Part shown: in pieces, positions 48,465 to 59,787 of the stretch
Layout: each line of letters begins with the position of its first letter
How positions within the stretch are numbered: position 1 is the stretch's first letter
Assembly: GCA_022578605.1 (NCBI GenBank)
Contig: MU394158.1
Location: forward strand, 23,652-87,651
Length of the DNA: 64,000 bases
Direction: 5' to 3'
Source of the DNA: Camillea tinctor
Lineage: Eukaryota; Ascomycota; Sordariomycetes; Xylariales; Xylariaceae
Translations under genes and position numbers: made by a program
The notes under the pieces: generated by a model
Told to the model about the DNA's origin: nothing
The model's database searches: none
Seen by the model: only the letters and a program-made list of their open reading frames with translations

Positions 48465-51400
48465 ATGTCTGATGTCGAGGCACTTGAGCATGCCCAAAAT
48501 GAGGGCGAATCTATCATGTCCGAGGATACTACGGCTACTGGCACAACCGATGGTCCCAAGTCTCCTGAGTCGTCGGTGAAATCTGCCACCAATGGATCCA
48601 AGCCCGAGGCCCCTTCAGCTCTCAAGAAACCGGGTGTTACGACATCTGCGACCCGTCGTCCTGGTTCCACTACACCGGCTACCGCCCCGAAGACCACCGC
48701 TACCACTGCGCGTGCTGGCAGTGGTCTGAGCAAGCCACCCACTCGTCCTCCTGCTGGTAGCACCGTCAAGAAGCCAGCCGGTACTACCTCTGCCCTTGGC
48801 CACAGACCACAGCCCTCGGTTTCCGAGGATGAGCGCAAGAAGTCGTCTATGGCTTCGGCCGCTCGACGTGCTTCGAGTGTAGCCAGCAACGTAACCACGT
48901 CTCCCTCTAAGCCGAGAACAACACCAACCACGGCTGCTGCGGCTAGAAAACCTTCGGTTCCGCCAAGCACCATATCGCCGAGAACATCTACTGCCACTAG
49001 ACCAACATCCACAACAAGTGCCTCCAGTGTCCGTACTACCCCAAGCGCGCGGCCTGCTGCTGGTAGTGTATCTGACCCTAGAAAGCGCTTGTCAACCGTT
49101 GGAAGTTCCCCGTCCACATCCGCCACGGCAAGACATGCGGCGCGTCCATCCACTTCCTCAACTGCATCTCTGAAGGAAGTCGAAGACTTGAAGGTCAAGC
49201 TTGCTGAGAAGGAGACTGAAGTCGAATCGCTGAAGGAGCAGGTCACTTCCTCGCAAGACAAGATTACTCAATTGGAAGAGAAGATCAAATCCGAAGCCGA
49301 TGGTCTCAAAGATACCGAGGAAACCGTGCGCAAGAGCCACGAGGAACTTGTGGAGGCTTTGAAGGCTACTCATGCCACTGAGAAAGAAGCTCTGGGTACC
49401 GAGGTCGCAGAGGCTCTCCAAAAGCTCAAGATCGCTGAGGAGCAGCTGGAAAGCCATAAGGCCGAACTCGGTAAACTGACTAGCTCTGAAGACGCCAAGA
49501 ACCACGAGATCACCGATTTGCAGAGCAAACTTGAATCTCTCCAGCTTGATAGAGATTCTGGAGCTAAAGATGGCGAGGAAGCCCTAGCTAAGGCTGCTGA
49601 AGAGCATGCTGCCAAATTGGCCGAACTTCAGAAGGCCCTGGATGAGCAACATCAGGTCGCACTCGAGGCCTTGAAGGCCGCTCATGCAGCTGAAATCGAG
49701 CAGAGCAAAGCATCCTCCGGCGAGCACGAAAAGGCACTTGAGGAGCTCAAGAGCACCAATGAGACGTTGCAGAGCAAGATTAATGAGTTAACCTCATCCA
49801 CCGAGAATGAAGGTGCAGTCAATGCCTCCAGGATCTCTGCTCTCGAAGCTGAACTCGCGGGGCTCAAGATCAGCGCCGAGGAGGATAAAGCTTTGCTTGC
49901 CACAGCCCAAGCAGAGGTGGAAGATCTGAAGGCGAAACTTGCAGAGTCGCTGGAACTCCTCGAGACCACCAAGGCAGAACTGACAACTATCAAGTCAGAG
50001 TTCGCCACTGTCCAGGAGCAATTCAATCAAGCTAAGGAGGAGCTGTCGTCTCACTCGGGCCTCGGCGACCAGGTAAACGAGATCAAAGAGAAATACGAGA
50101 AGCTTGAGCAAGAACACAAGAGCTCATTGGACACACATGAGAACCAACTCAAGCAGATCTCTCAAGATTATGAGAATGAGATCGAGAGCCTTAAAGGGGA
50201 TGCTTTCTTTAAGCGCAAATTCCAAGTCCTAGATGAGGAACACCAGGAACTCTTGGCCAAGTTTGAGCAGCTGACGGGTGAACACTCTTCATCGTCCGAG
50301 ACTCATGCAGAGGCATTGAGAGCAGCGAAGGCCGAATACGAAGCAGCTGTAGAGACACTCAAGGCGAAGGAAGAAGAGCATCAGAAGGCTCTTGATGCTC
50401 TACAAGCCAGCCACGCGATGGACCTAGAGAGCGCCAAGAGCGGTGCTTCTGCCGATAAGGACTCCATTTTAGCGGAGATCGAGTCCCTCAAAGCTAGCCA
50501 CGCGAAGCAGATCGAGCTGTCCAAGGCTGAAAGTGAAGAGATCTTAGCCAAGGAACTGGATGCGCTGAAGGCAGCACATGCCCAAGCACTCGAGGCTCAG
50601 AAACTGGAGTCTGAGGATCTGATTGTTCAGCTTAAGACTAGCCACGCTCAAGCGCTTTCAACTAGGGAGTCTGACGATGGCGCCCATGTCGCTCAGCTGG
50701 ATGCGCTGAAGCTGACGGTGGAGCAGGCACATGCAGAGCTTGAGAAAGCTAAGGAGAGTCATGCCGCCGCTCTGGAAGCATTCAAGAAGGAGACCGAGAT
50801 TGCACACTCTGCCGAGGTTGAGAAGTTAATTACCATGCAGGCTGAGTCCGTCGAGGCGGCTCGAAACGAAGCTGCCAGCTCCCACAAGGCCGCGATCGAA
50901 GCACTTGAAGCCCAGCATGCCCAGGCCATTGAGGCTCTCCGACAGGAGCATGAGGGCAAGCTTTCATCAGAGGTTGAGAAGCTAATCGCAATTCAAAACC
51001 AGACTCTAGAGGCAGCAAGAAACGAGGCTTCCGAATCACTCAAGAATGCGATCAATGAACTCGAAGCGAAGCACGCCCAGGCCATCGAGGAGCTAACGAA
51101 GAACTACGCGACCCAGCTAGCTACTGCAACTTCCGACTCGACCAAGTACCAAACCTCCGCCTCGGAATTCGAAACGGCATTGTCAGCTACCAATGAGGCC
51201 CTGGCTAAAGCACAAGAACAGGTCGCTAACCTCGAGGGCGAACTGGCTGAAGTCAAGTCGAAGGCCGTTCTCATCCCTCAACTCCAGGAAGAGAGTGAAA
51301 TGCTACATCAGCAACTAGCAGGTGCTAAAATGAACAATGTTGAGCTTATGGCCGAGCTCGACACGCTAAAGAGCCAGAAACCAGACACGTCAGTTGCGGA

Positions 51401-52392
51401 TGCATTGAAGGTTGAACTCTTTGAACTGAAGAAAGCCCATGAAGAGGCTCTCGCCAGTGCACAAGAAGCAGCAACCAAGTCTGTTGCTGACATGGATACT
51501 CTGCAGAAGGACATTACTGCCAAGAATATCGATCTGGAATCTCTCAAGGCGCAGCTGGAAGCGGCCAAGGAGGATGCTCTGATAGCGCAGAAGGACCTCG
51601 AGGCCCACAAGAATGACACAGCCGCCAAAATCAAGAACCAGGAAGCCGACTACAAGGACATGTACGAGAACTTCACCAACATGGTAGAGGAAGAGCAGAA
51701 GAAGCGAGCAGCAGCCGAGAAGGAGGCCAATGACATCAAGGCAAGGTTTGCGGAGATGGAAGCCATCATCAAAGTCAAGGAAGCAGAAATTGTAGAGGCC
51801 AGGGTTTGTCTTCCCTCCATCGTTCTCTAAAAGAGACCGAGTTTCATCACCGTGGTCATGAGCCAAGATAACTAATTCATCTCTAGACAAGCGTTTCAAC
51901 TCCAAGACAGGGACTTGCGGCAAGCCGATTCGCCGATGATGGCACGGATACTAACGGCAAGAATGGAGAATCCCCTGAGTACGAGCTTTCCGCGGCTGGA
52001 GGTGAGGAAACAGACAATTCCTCGGCAGCGATGAGTGCGGTGCGCAAGTTCCTTTCTCTCCCTTCTACTTGCTAGTCGACACACCCGCTCTCCTCCCGAC
52101 CCATCTAACCCTTGCCTCATCATATTCCCACGTCGACATAGCATTCCCTTGTGAGGATATTACTGACTTTTCAATAGCTCGCGCAGGCTAATCTCTCCTT
52201 GAAGGGCCTGCAGGCCATCGATGAGGAAATGAGGGAGCGAAATATACGGTATGTAGAACCCCTTAATGCGCCCTAACTGGCCAGGTCGTAAAACCTCCTG
52301 CCATACTCGGGGTCATAGAAAAAAAGAATTGGGAGACTAATACATTTCGTAGTATGCTGAACTCGATGACGAACATGAAGCAGAGTTCATGA
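48465..52392 (+). CDS. 1,200-residue coiled-coil protein with basic disordered N-terminus
   Basis: Predicted from four exons: 48465-51803, 51887-52039, 52178-52248 and 52353-52392. ATG 48465 (MSDVEALEH) is the first ATG in the frame; the open frame runs 150 bases further upstream without one. Residues about 20-235 are Ser/Thr/Pro/Ala/Lys-rich and strongly basic, like many microtubule- or actin-binding tails (the link is inference). From about 236 to 1,110 the sequence is almost continuous heptad-repeat coiled coil. A break at GDAFFKRKFQ (about 580) may be a hinge. Motifs of the type LKAxHAxxLE recur at least nine times. The C-terminus ends EEMRERNIRMLNSMTNMKQSS. It resembles fungal proteins annotated only as coiled-coil or M-protein-repeat-like. 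It is probably a cytoskeletal or scaffold protein. Confidence 0.88.
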
Positions 52393-53537
52393 GCTGAAGT
52401 CCGTGATGACCTTTTGATGAACGATTTCCTAACTCTGTTGTCTACTCGATATGATTATGCCTTGCTGCCTGTCTTGATGAGCGGCCTCGCATCATTTGAG
52501 CTCTACGGCCTTCTGATACGCACATTATGCCTCTAGTTTATTCGACTCCTAAGGTGCCAGGCTTACCGACCTTCTTTAAATATTTGCCGCCTGGAATTCA
52601 CTATTGCCTATTCTTGCTCGCATAGCAGTAATCTATTTTCCCTTCTCTGCATACCCCGCATAGCACGCATCGCGATCCTAACTTGCACCTGTTTGTCGAT
52701 CCGTCGAAGTACGATCCTGCTCTTGGACCTTTAGATATTTTGGTGTGGTGGACAAATGGGCAATTGGCTGTTATTCGCACATGATATGGAACGCTTTTGT
52801 GGGAGAACGCTGTTTTCTTTATTCTCGCTAGGAAATCTTGTAATAGAAACTGCTGAGTCGGGCAATAGCTTGCCGATTTATTATTATGGTTGGTGGGCCC
52901 CATTGAAATGATTCGATGAGGGTGAGGTCTAGATACATGTGTGTATGGTATTAGGAAGAAGTTATTCCGTGGGTTTTCTCGTGAGGATGATTCCATTGGC
53001 TGATTGCTTTCTTTTCAGACCGCGTGGTCTATTTTATTAGTCAGTCGAAATGGACGATACCCCTTTCTCTCCCTGATCGTTCTGGTACTCTCCCCTGTTG
53101 CTGGTTTTCGACTTGTGATATTGATGTGACATGCGCGATCAAATGTATCGAGTCTAGGCTATTACTGCTACTGTTAATAATTCAAATAATTTTAAATCTG
53201 TGCCGATTATTTTAGATGGGAAAGCAAAATTCTATCTAGCTAATCAGTCGCATTGCTCATGTATCTATTTAATATCTTGATTGTATAGTTCTTCATCTCG
53301 TCCTATCCAATGGCGCTTATTCCAACTCAGGAGCGGATCTATACCTATCAATATGGCTAACCCAGATCAATCAATTGATTTTCCGCAATATGACATTCTG
53401 CAGCACGAGAATTCGTTTGGGTTTACCATCATTGCTCACGTTCTGATGTTTTATTTCGATAGGGGGCGATGAGAGTAGGCTGACACGAGTTTGGTGGAAA
53501 ACGCCTCCAGCAAGTTAACTAGCAACTATGCGAGCCT
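52393..53537. other. convergent intergenic region
   Basis: Between the 3' ends of the coiled-coil and P450 genes. Frames up to 131 codons on the minus strand show no domain and no splice partners. I see no gene here. Confidence 0.5.
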
Positions 53538-55641
53538 TCACGCTTCAATCTTCTGCTCTTTTGGGGCCTGCTCCCCTTCAGGCTTGACGAGGTCTCGTAG
53601 CTCGAATAAGACTTCGAAGTTTTGCTGCTTGACGAACCAGGCGTTGACGAGCTTCCATTCTTGGTTCGGGTCCTTGAAACGGATCTTTGTTTTCCTACGT
53701 TAGCATAAGTCTGACATATATGGGAGTAGCAAATTATTATATAATGAAAGGAGATGGATGGTGGTGTGATTGAGGGAAAAGGTTGAACCAATCCAAGTAC
53801 AAGAAGGGGGAAGAGGAGGGGGGGTTAGAATAACTCACCTCAAACCGTCTCAGCAGACTCGGCACAACCTTGTATATCTCAAGGAGACTGATATTCTTGC
53901 CGATACACGTGCGGCTGCCCATGCCGAACTGGAACATATACCCGTTCATCTCGCGCACGCGCCTCTCCTTCTCGGCGCGCGTCTCGCCCTCCCCATCGCG
54001 CTCATCCACGAGCCACCGCTCCGGCCGGAACGCCTCCACGTCCTCGCCCCAGATCTCCGGCCGCCGGTGTATCACCCACGCCGAGCACCCCACGATCGTG
54101 CCCGCGCGCACGTAATTCCCCGCCACCTCCACGCCCCCCGGCCCCGGCACCACCCGCTCCAGCGGCAGCCCCGCCGCCGGGTGCAGCCGGAACGCCTCCT
54201 TCACGCACGCGTCCAGGTACGGCAGCCGCTGGCTCTCCGCCCACGTCACCAGGCCCGTGTCCCAGTCCGCGAACGCGCCCGCGTCGAGCTCCGCGCGCAG
54301 CCGGGCGAGGCACCGCGGGTGCCGCAGCAGGTAGTACAGCACGGCCGACAGCGAGATCGCCGTCGTCTCCGACCCCGCGAACGCCATCGACACCGCCATC
54401 GTCTGCACCAGCGTGTCGGTCATGAAGTCCGGCCGCGCGTCGCGCGCCGCGAGGAACTTGGACAGCAGGTCCGTGGCCGGCGCGGGCTTCTCGTCCCGTG
54501 CGATGGGGGCCACTTCGGGTGCGGCGGAGTCGGGCGGCGGCGCGTCCAGCGCCGCGTCGTCGTTGGTTACCGGGAGGAGCGGCGCGGGCGGCTTTTTCTT
54601 GGAGAGGAGGGCCTCGGCGTCGCTGTCGAGACGCTCGGCCATCCGGGCCCGCGCGAACCGCGCCACGGGCATGGTGGCGTCGATGAAGCCCCACTGCGAT
54701 AGCTTGAGGTAGATGGGGTTCTTGAGGAAGAGCAGGTCGAGCCAGGGGATTTGACCGATCTGGGGTAGGAAAGGGGGTGGGTTAGTCGAGTTCGTTTATT
54801 TCGTCTCATATAAATAACTGAAAACACAATAAAAAGGGGGGGAGGGGTAGCTACTCACAGGGGCGACATAGAGGAACAGGTTACTCAGGTAGCCGACAAT
54901 ACCGTCGATATCCTCGTTCTTCTCTAGGAAGCCGTGCCGCCGGCCGTACGTGATCTCGCCGATGACGTCGAAGGCGTAGAACTGCAGCCAGCGCGTAAGG
55001 TCGCATACGGCCCCGGCCCGATGGCGGTCGCCGGAGTACAGGCGCTCCGTCTGTCGCAGGAACAGCCGCGTCGTGTTGTCGACGAATGGCTCGTACTGCA
55101 CCAGAGCCGACATGGCGAAGGCCGCGTTGACGCATCGCCGGAACTGCGCGTGGAACGTGTTATCCGTCGTGCTGAAGAGGGAAGCTAGATTGTGGCCCTT
55201 GACTGTGGACTGCTGGACAATGTAGAAGTCGGACTATGTTGGGGTAGGCTGTTGTTAGCTTTGGTCTCTTATTTAATAAAAAGGGGGATGAGAGAGGGGA
55301 AGAGCAAATATTGAACGGATTCTAACCTTGATGAAACCCTTATTTAGTCCATATATTGACTTCAGCGCCTTCGGATCCGCAAACGACAATGTGTTAGGGC
55401 CCAAGCGAACGACGTCGCCGTACTTCGCATGTAATCTCTGGTGTGTCAACTCCGGCCGCTGGCAGTAGACATCCCACATCCGCCACAGGTCCGTCAGCGA
55501 GGCTAGGAACGGACCCGGGTATTTGTTCAACCCATTGTGATATCGGTTCCTGACCAGCCGTGCTACTACAGCCGAGAGAAGTATAGGCAGCCAATATTGG
55601 GCCAGGAAACTTATCACGACGGAATTCCCTACTACTGCCAT
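53538..55641 (-). CDS. cytochrome P450 monooxygenase, pisatin-demethylase-like
   Basis: Predicted 585-residue P450 from four exons: 55641-55327, 55233-54859, 54759-53839 and 53684-53538. An N-terminal membrane anchor (about 13-28, FLAQYWLPILLSAVVA) is followed by NKYPGPFLASLTDLWRMW. The I-helix motif AGSETT lies at 358-363, ExxR (EAFR) at 418-421, FRPERW at 474-479 and the haem loop FGMGSRTCIG at 508-517 with Cys515 as haem ligand. It should be ER-bound and need a P450 reductase. Overall likeness is to fungal pisatin-demethylase-type P450s; the substrate is unknown. About 45 extra Pro/Ala/Asp-rich residues (about 285-330) precede the I-helix. The last acceptor is AAACAAAG, since the nearer TAG shifts the frame. 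Exon 3 is very G+C-rich at third codon positions. Confidence 0.92.
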
Positions 55642-58152
55642 GATTATGACGTATTATCGCACACTTCGTGAGAAGAGTGACAGATTAGGATTAGGAAACA
55701 AGTCGAAGTTCCAGAAGCCCTCCTCACGACGCTCACAGCCAACACCGGGTTGTTGAAACCCTCGACCAGGCTTTAAAGGCTATCCGCCGTCGCTGTAAAG
55801 AGACACTGAGAACTACATTAGTTAGGCCAGTTTGCAGCAGCGTTTTGGAGATGAGCAGTAGGGGGACATCATGAGACTTGGCAGTGCGCAAATTGAAATA
55901 GGGGACTGACAAGGGTTGCTTTCGAGCAATTGACTCTATAGTATCCTCCTCTTCCTCCTATTCGTCGATCGATCTGCGTAAGAGGCTCGGTTCTGTTTAT
56001 CCCAAATGAACTTCTACAATACTTTATAGCCAGGCCTAGATCCCCATGTCTGCGGCTAACAACCCGTTTAAAATAGATAAAAAACTTGATGGATGGGTGG
56101 GAGAGAAACAGGGACTACATCTGTAACTACTACTAAGACAGACATACTCATACATATGTATATATACTTCGTATCTACAATCTTCACATCAACTCAGTCG
56201 ACGAAGGAATCAAGGCAAGTGCCTTGATAACAAGCACGCCAACGTGTGCTCGCGATCAAAAAAGCCGTCCCTCGGGATTCCGAGTATCAAGCGTAGCGGT
56301 TCAGATCCTTGTCGAGCTATCCCTATAGTGCACCTCGACTAGCTCATCCCTAGCCATGATGACCCTAGAATCTGGGGACCCCACCACTACAGAGGGGAAC
56401 CGATGGGTCATAGCGATAAATCAAATAAAAACAGTTGTTCGTGAACGGGAGTTGAGAAGGCGGGGGCCGAGGCCAGCTTTGGATATTTCATCCAAGCATT
56501 TGATACACCAGGCCCACGACCATGTCATCATAGATGGATCCCGACCTACGCCAAGCCACGTAAAGAGGTATAAAAGAGTTTTAGTCTGACCCAGCTGAGA
56601 TAACCGGTGGTTGTCGGCAGATGTCTCAGTCCAATGGGCTTGCCGCTTCGTCGGACAGAATTTACCGGGTCCTCGGAGAATATGTCATGCTTTGGTCAAC
56701 CGGCTTCCGCCCACACAGTGGGAGAAGGGCGTGAGGAGGTTCCGAAGGGAGGAGAAGGGTGGAAACCCTTTTCTGGGGGTGACATATATTGTGACTTAGT
56801 GAGCTTCGCACGGGAATTGCATACGGGATGTAGTCTGGCCCATAGTCCAATACCTAGCTAGCTATTAAGAGGCCGGCAAGGGACATATATTGTCCTAGAT
56901 TATTGGGCTAGGTTTATCCACAGCTCCCTATCAACATGGCTGGGAACTATTGCGCTTAGATATCGCCCCCCGCGCGCGCGTGTAAGTAAGGGCGGGCTAC
57001 GCTCGACACGGCTACATTCACATTAAGCCTCTTCTTAGACATAATATAAGCGCCACCCTTTTTGTACATGTAACGGCATCTTTATGTAAAGCCTTTTGCC
57101 TTTATCTTGTTTGCACGATACCCGACGCATGGAACTTTGAACACTAATATCGATATTAATCAATATCAGCGACTACACTTAGGCTACTTCATGTCGGGGC
57201 TCTGTTACAGCACATTTTGTCACCTCCATAGGGCGGCACATGCAACTAAGATGCTGCATAGTTCGATGTGGTAAGGATTGTAAGGATGCATCACAGATGT
57301 GTGGCTGAAATCTACGTAACAACAGCCATGACTAAAAAGAAGGGGGGAGAGGGGGCATTTGGATTTCGATCCAGGTTTCTTCTCATCATCGTATTAGAGG
57401 ACACAGTTTAGTAAGTAAGGAAACCAAAAGAACAGAAAAGCCCGACAGGGGTAAATGGTGAAATGTGGATTTTGAACCAGGAAAAAATGGGCAAAGATAG
57501 GAAAAGGCACCAAAAATATAAGTGCCGAATTCTGATGACGATGCACGAAGCATGTGGCTTTTCCGCACTCGGCTTAAATTGCATGCGCATCAGCCGACAT
57601 CCCCCGTGGAAGATTTCGGCAGATGTCCATGGGAGCGAAAAAGGGGGCCCATCAGGAATCAGGAACAACGAGCTAAACGAAGACACCAAGACACAACGTT
57701 AAATAGCAATTGCTACGAGTTCACCCAGACTACATGCATGAGAGCAAAAGAAGAAGAAAGATAGGAAAAGGGAATGTCGTGGTAGGGTGCTTGATGCCCA
57801 AATAGGGGTTCGTCTAGGGGAGGACAAGTCGTGGTCCCTCGAGCAACATTATGTTGTAGGACATTTCCCCCTTGTCCTGTACCTGTTGGGAGACCTTTGA
57901 GGAATTCCTGTCTGTTGTCGTTGGACAATATACTGCAGGGAGACTGTTTTGGAATGTCCTAGCCGGTAAACCGCATGGTCTTTATTCTTGTCTATAGCTC
58001 ACAAGATCTAGCATAGAGAAAGGGGAGGAGAGAATAGATGAGGAGGGGACGGGAGGAGGGATTAATAACATGTAATCCGACCGATTGAGAATGGATGAGC
58101 CGGGCCGTCTAAGGTAATAATGAATGCTACGTGACACTTGAACCTCGGTACA
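55642..58152. other. intergenic region between P450 and FAD oxidase
   Basis: The first few hundred bases upstream of 55641 should hold the P450 promoter, and the stretch just above 58152 is the 3' flank of the FAD oxidase. No gene is supported between. Around 57362-57480 on the minus strand two stretches (GGATCGAAATCC, GGTTCAAAATCC) resemble tRNA B boxes, the first followed by a T run, but no cloverleaf forms. Confidence 0.5.
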
Positions 58153-59787
58153 CTACGTCGCCTTCCACTCGAACTCATTCTTCAGCCCATCGACGCCGCT
58201 CTTGTCCTCGGCATCGAGGTAGCCACAGATCCTGCCGTCCGGATCCCACTTCCTCCGGATGCCTGCGAGCCGGCTGCCGGCCTCCTGGCTCCAGAACCTG
58301 GTTCGCCGATGCTGGAAGTCCGCGTCACCTAGGTAGCTGCCGACGCTGTGCCGCTCGACGTCGCGCATGATATCGTGTACCCAGGCCGTGCAGCGCGCGT
58401 CGTCCGCTGCGTCCTCCCAGACCGTGTACAGCGCAAAGTAGTGGTCTGACTGCATGCTTAGGGCCATGTCGGGCCCTTGCCGCCGCGAGGTCGGATTCAT
58501 GGCGTAATAGAGCGCGAAGGCCTTCTGCGATGGCAGCGTCGTGAACGCTTTCTCGAGCACGGCCGGCACGTCCGCGTCATTGGCGACGTAGGAGTTCTCG
58601 CTGCAGTACCGGTGCGATTGCGGATTGGCTTCCTCTTGCGAGGTATATTCCTGGTGTAGACTCGTTGGCTCGCAGAATACTTCCTTGATGGCATTCAGTG
58701 GCCTGCTATCGTGGACAGACTGCAAAGCCTTCTCTGCATGTGCCTTGTCCGGCTGGAACGTGGTGTAGCCAGCAATAATATGGCACCCGTTTCCATCAGG
58801 TGCTCGCCTTGCGACGCATACTATTTCTGTATCCGGGTCTGCCGTCGGGCATGTCTAGCAAAGCTGTTAGCGAGATGTTCTTTGTGTATTGCGATTAGCT
58901 TGGACTTACATCAACGACCCATTGCAGGACTGTCCGAAACTCGGAGTCAGGGTATACGTAGATGCAATTATACATCTCCGGTAGGGGTCTTGTCAGGAGA
59001 TAGAATCTTGTAACGACTCCGGGAAAGCCTACAGCGTGATTCAGTCATCGAGTATAACGTGATAGAACTTGATCTAGTGACTTACCTGGACCAGCGCCTC
59101 TAGCAGCCCAAAACAAATCAGAATTTTCAGCCATGCTACAGTGGATTTCCTTGGCTTCCGCGGTCACTACGTCGATGCCAATGATGGATTCGCAGGCCCA
59201 GCCCCAATTCTAGTATACTGAGTATCAGCGGAACTGAAGCCTCATATCCAAGCGTTGGACTTAGTAAGGAAGTGAAAACCTACCTTACAGTTCCATCCCA
59301 TACCCCCTTGGAGCAGGAACCCCCCGAGCCCAACATCAGGACAATGCCCACCCGCGAACATCCTTCCTTTCTCTTTCAAGAAGCCGTTTAGGTCCCGGCC
59401 TATCACGCTGGGCGGACACGAAACGATCTTGGATGCGTCGTCGTAAGAGACGCCGCCGAGGCCATCGCCGCTGCTACCGCCCTTCAGGCCCTCAAGGTCG
59501 ATCAACACCGCGTCCTGCCGCACGCTCCACGCCGCCCAGCTGTGCCCGCCGCTGCGCACCGACACGCGGCAACCCTCACGGCGGGCGAACTCGACGGCGT
59601 CGCGCACGTGCGCTGCGGTCGAGGCCCGGATTACGGCCCGCGGCACCCGGGTTTTATCCCGACGGCAGTTAAACACGCGGCCCCAGACGGCCTCGTCGAA
59701 ACCCGCGTCATCCCGCAAGACTATGGGGAGAGTTTCCCCGCCTTGGCTGCTGGACAGCGTCTTGGGCTGTATGGTCAAGTTGGCCAT
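58153..59787 (-). CDS. FAD-linked oxidoreductase (berberine-bridge-enzyme-like)
   Basis: Predicted 482-residue flavoprotein from four exons: 59787-59284, 59209-59086, 59028-58910 and 58854-58153. The FAD-binding PCMH domain (about 40-230) is evident: VSVRSGGHSW with His82 and GGHCPDVGLGGFLLQGGMG with Cys149, the two residues that hold FAD covalently in bicovalent family members. RGAGPGFPGVVTRF (residues about 205-218) crosses the second intron. The C-terminal half carries substrate-domain features and the typical ending GRICGYLDAEDKSGVDGL. No secretion signal is visible at MANLTIQPKT, so it is probably intracellular. Family members oxidise sugars, alkaloids or secondary metabolites with O2 as acceptor; the substrate is not known. 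With the P450 2.5 kb away on the same strand it could serve a small biosynthetic pathway (inference). Confidence 0.92.

Noticed and set aside
48446..49261. 271-codon minus-strand frame
   Set aside because: Antisense to the Ser/Thr/Pro-rich start of the coiled-coil gene. Its composition is a reflection of that gene.
53519..53791. Reading through the last P450 intron
   Set aside because: The read-through frame gives a Ser-rich tail with no P450 likeness, while splicing at 53684 restores the expected RFKDPNQEW ending.
53770..54702. 310-codon plus-strand frame and a 230-codon minus frame over the P450
   Set aside because: Both are shadows caused by the high G+C content of P450 exon 3. Their products are Arg/Ala/Gly/His-rich and lack P450 motifs.
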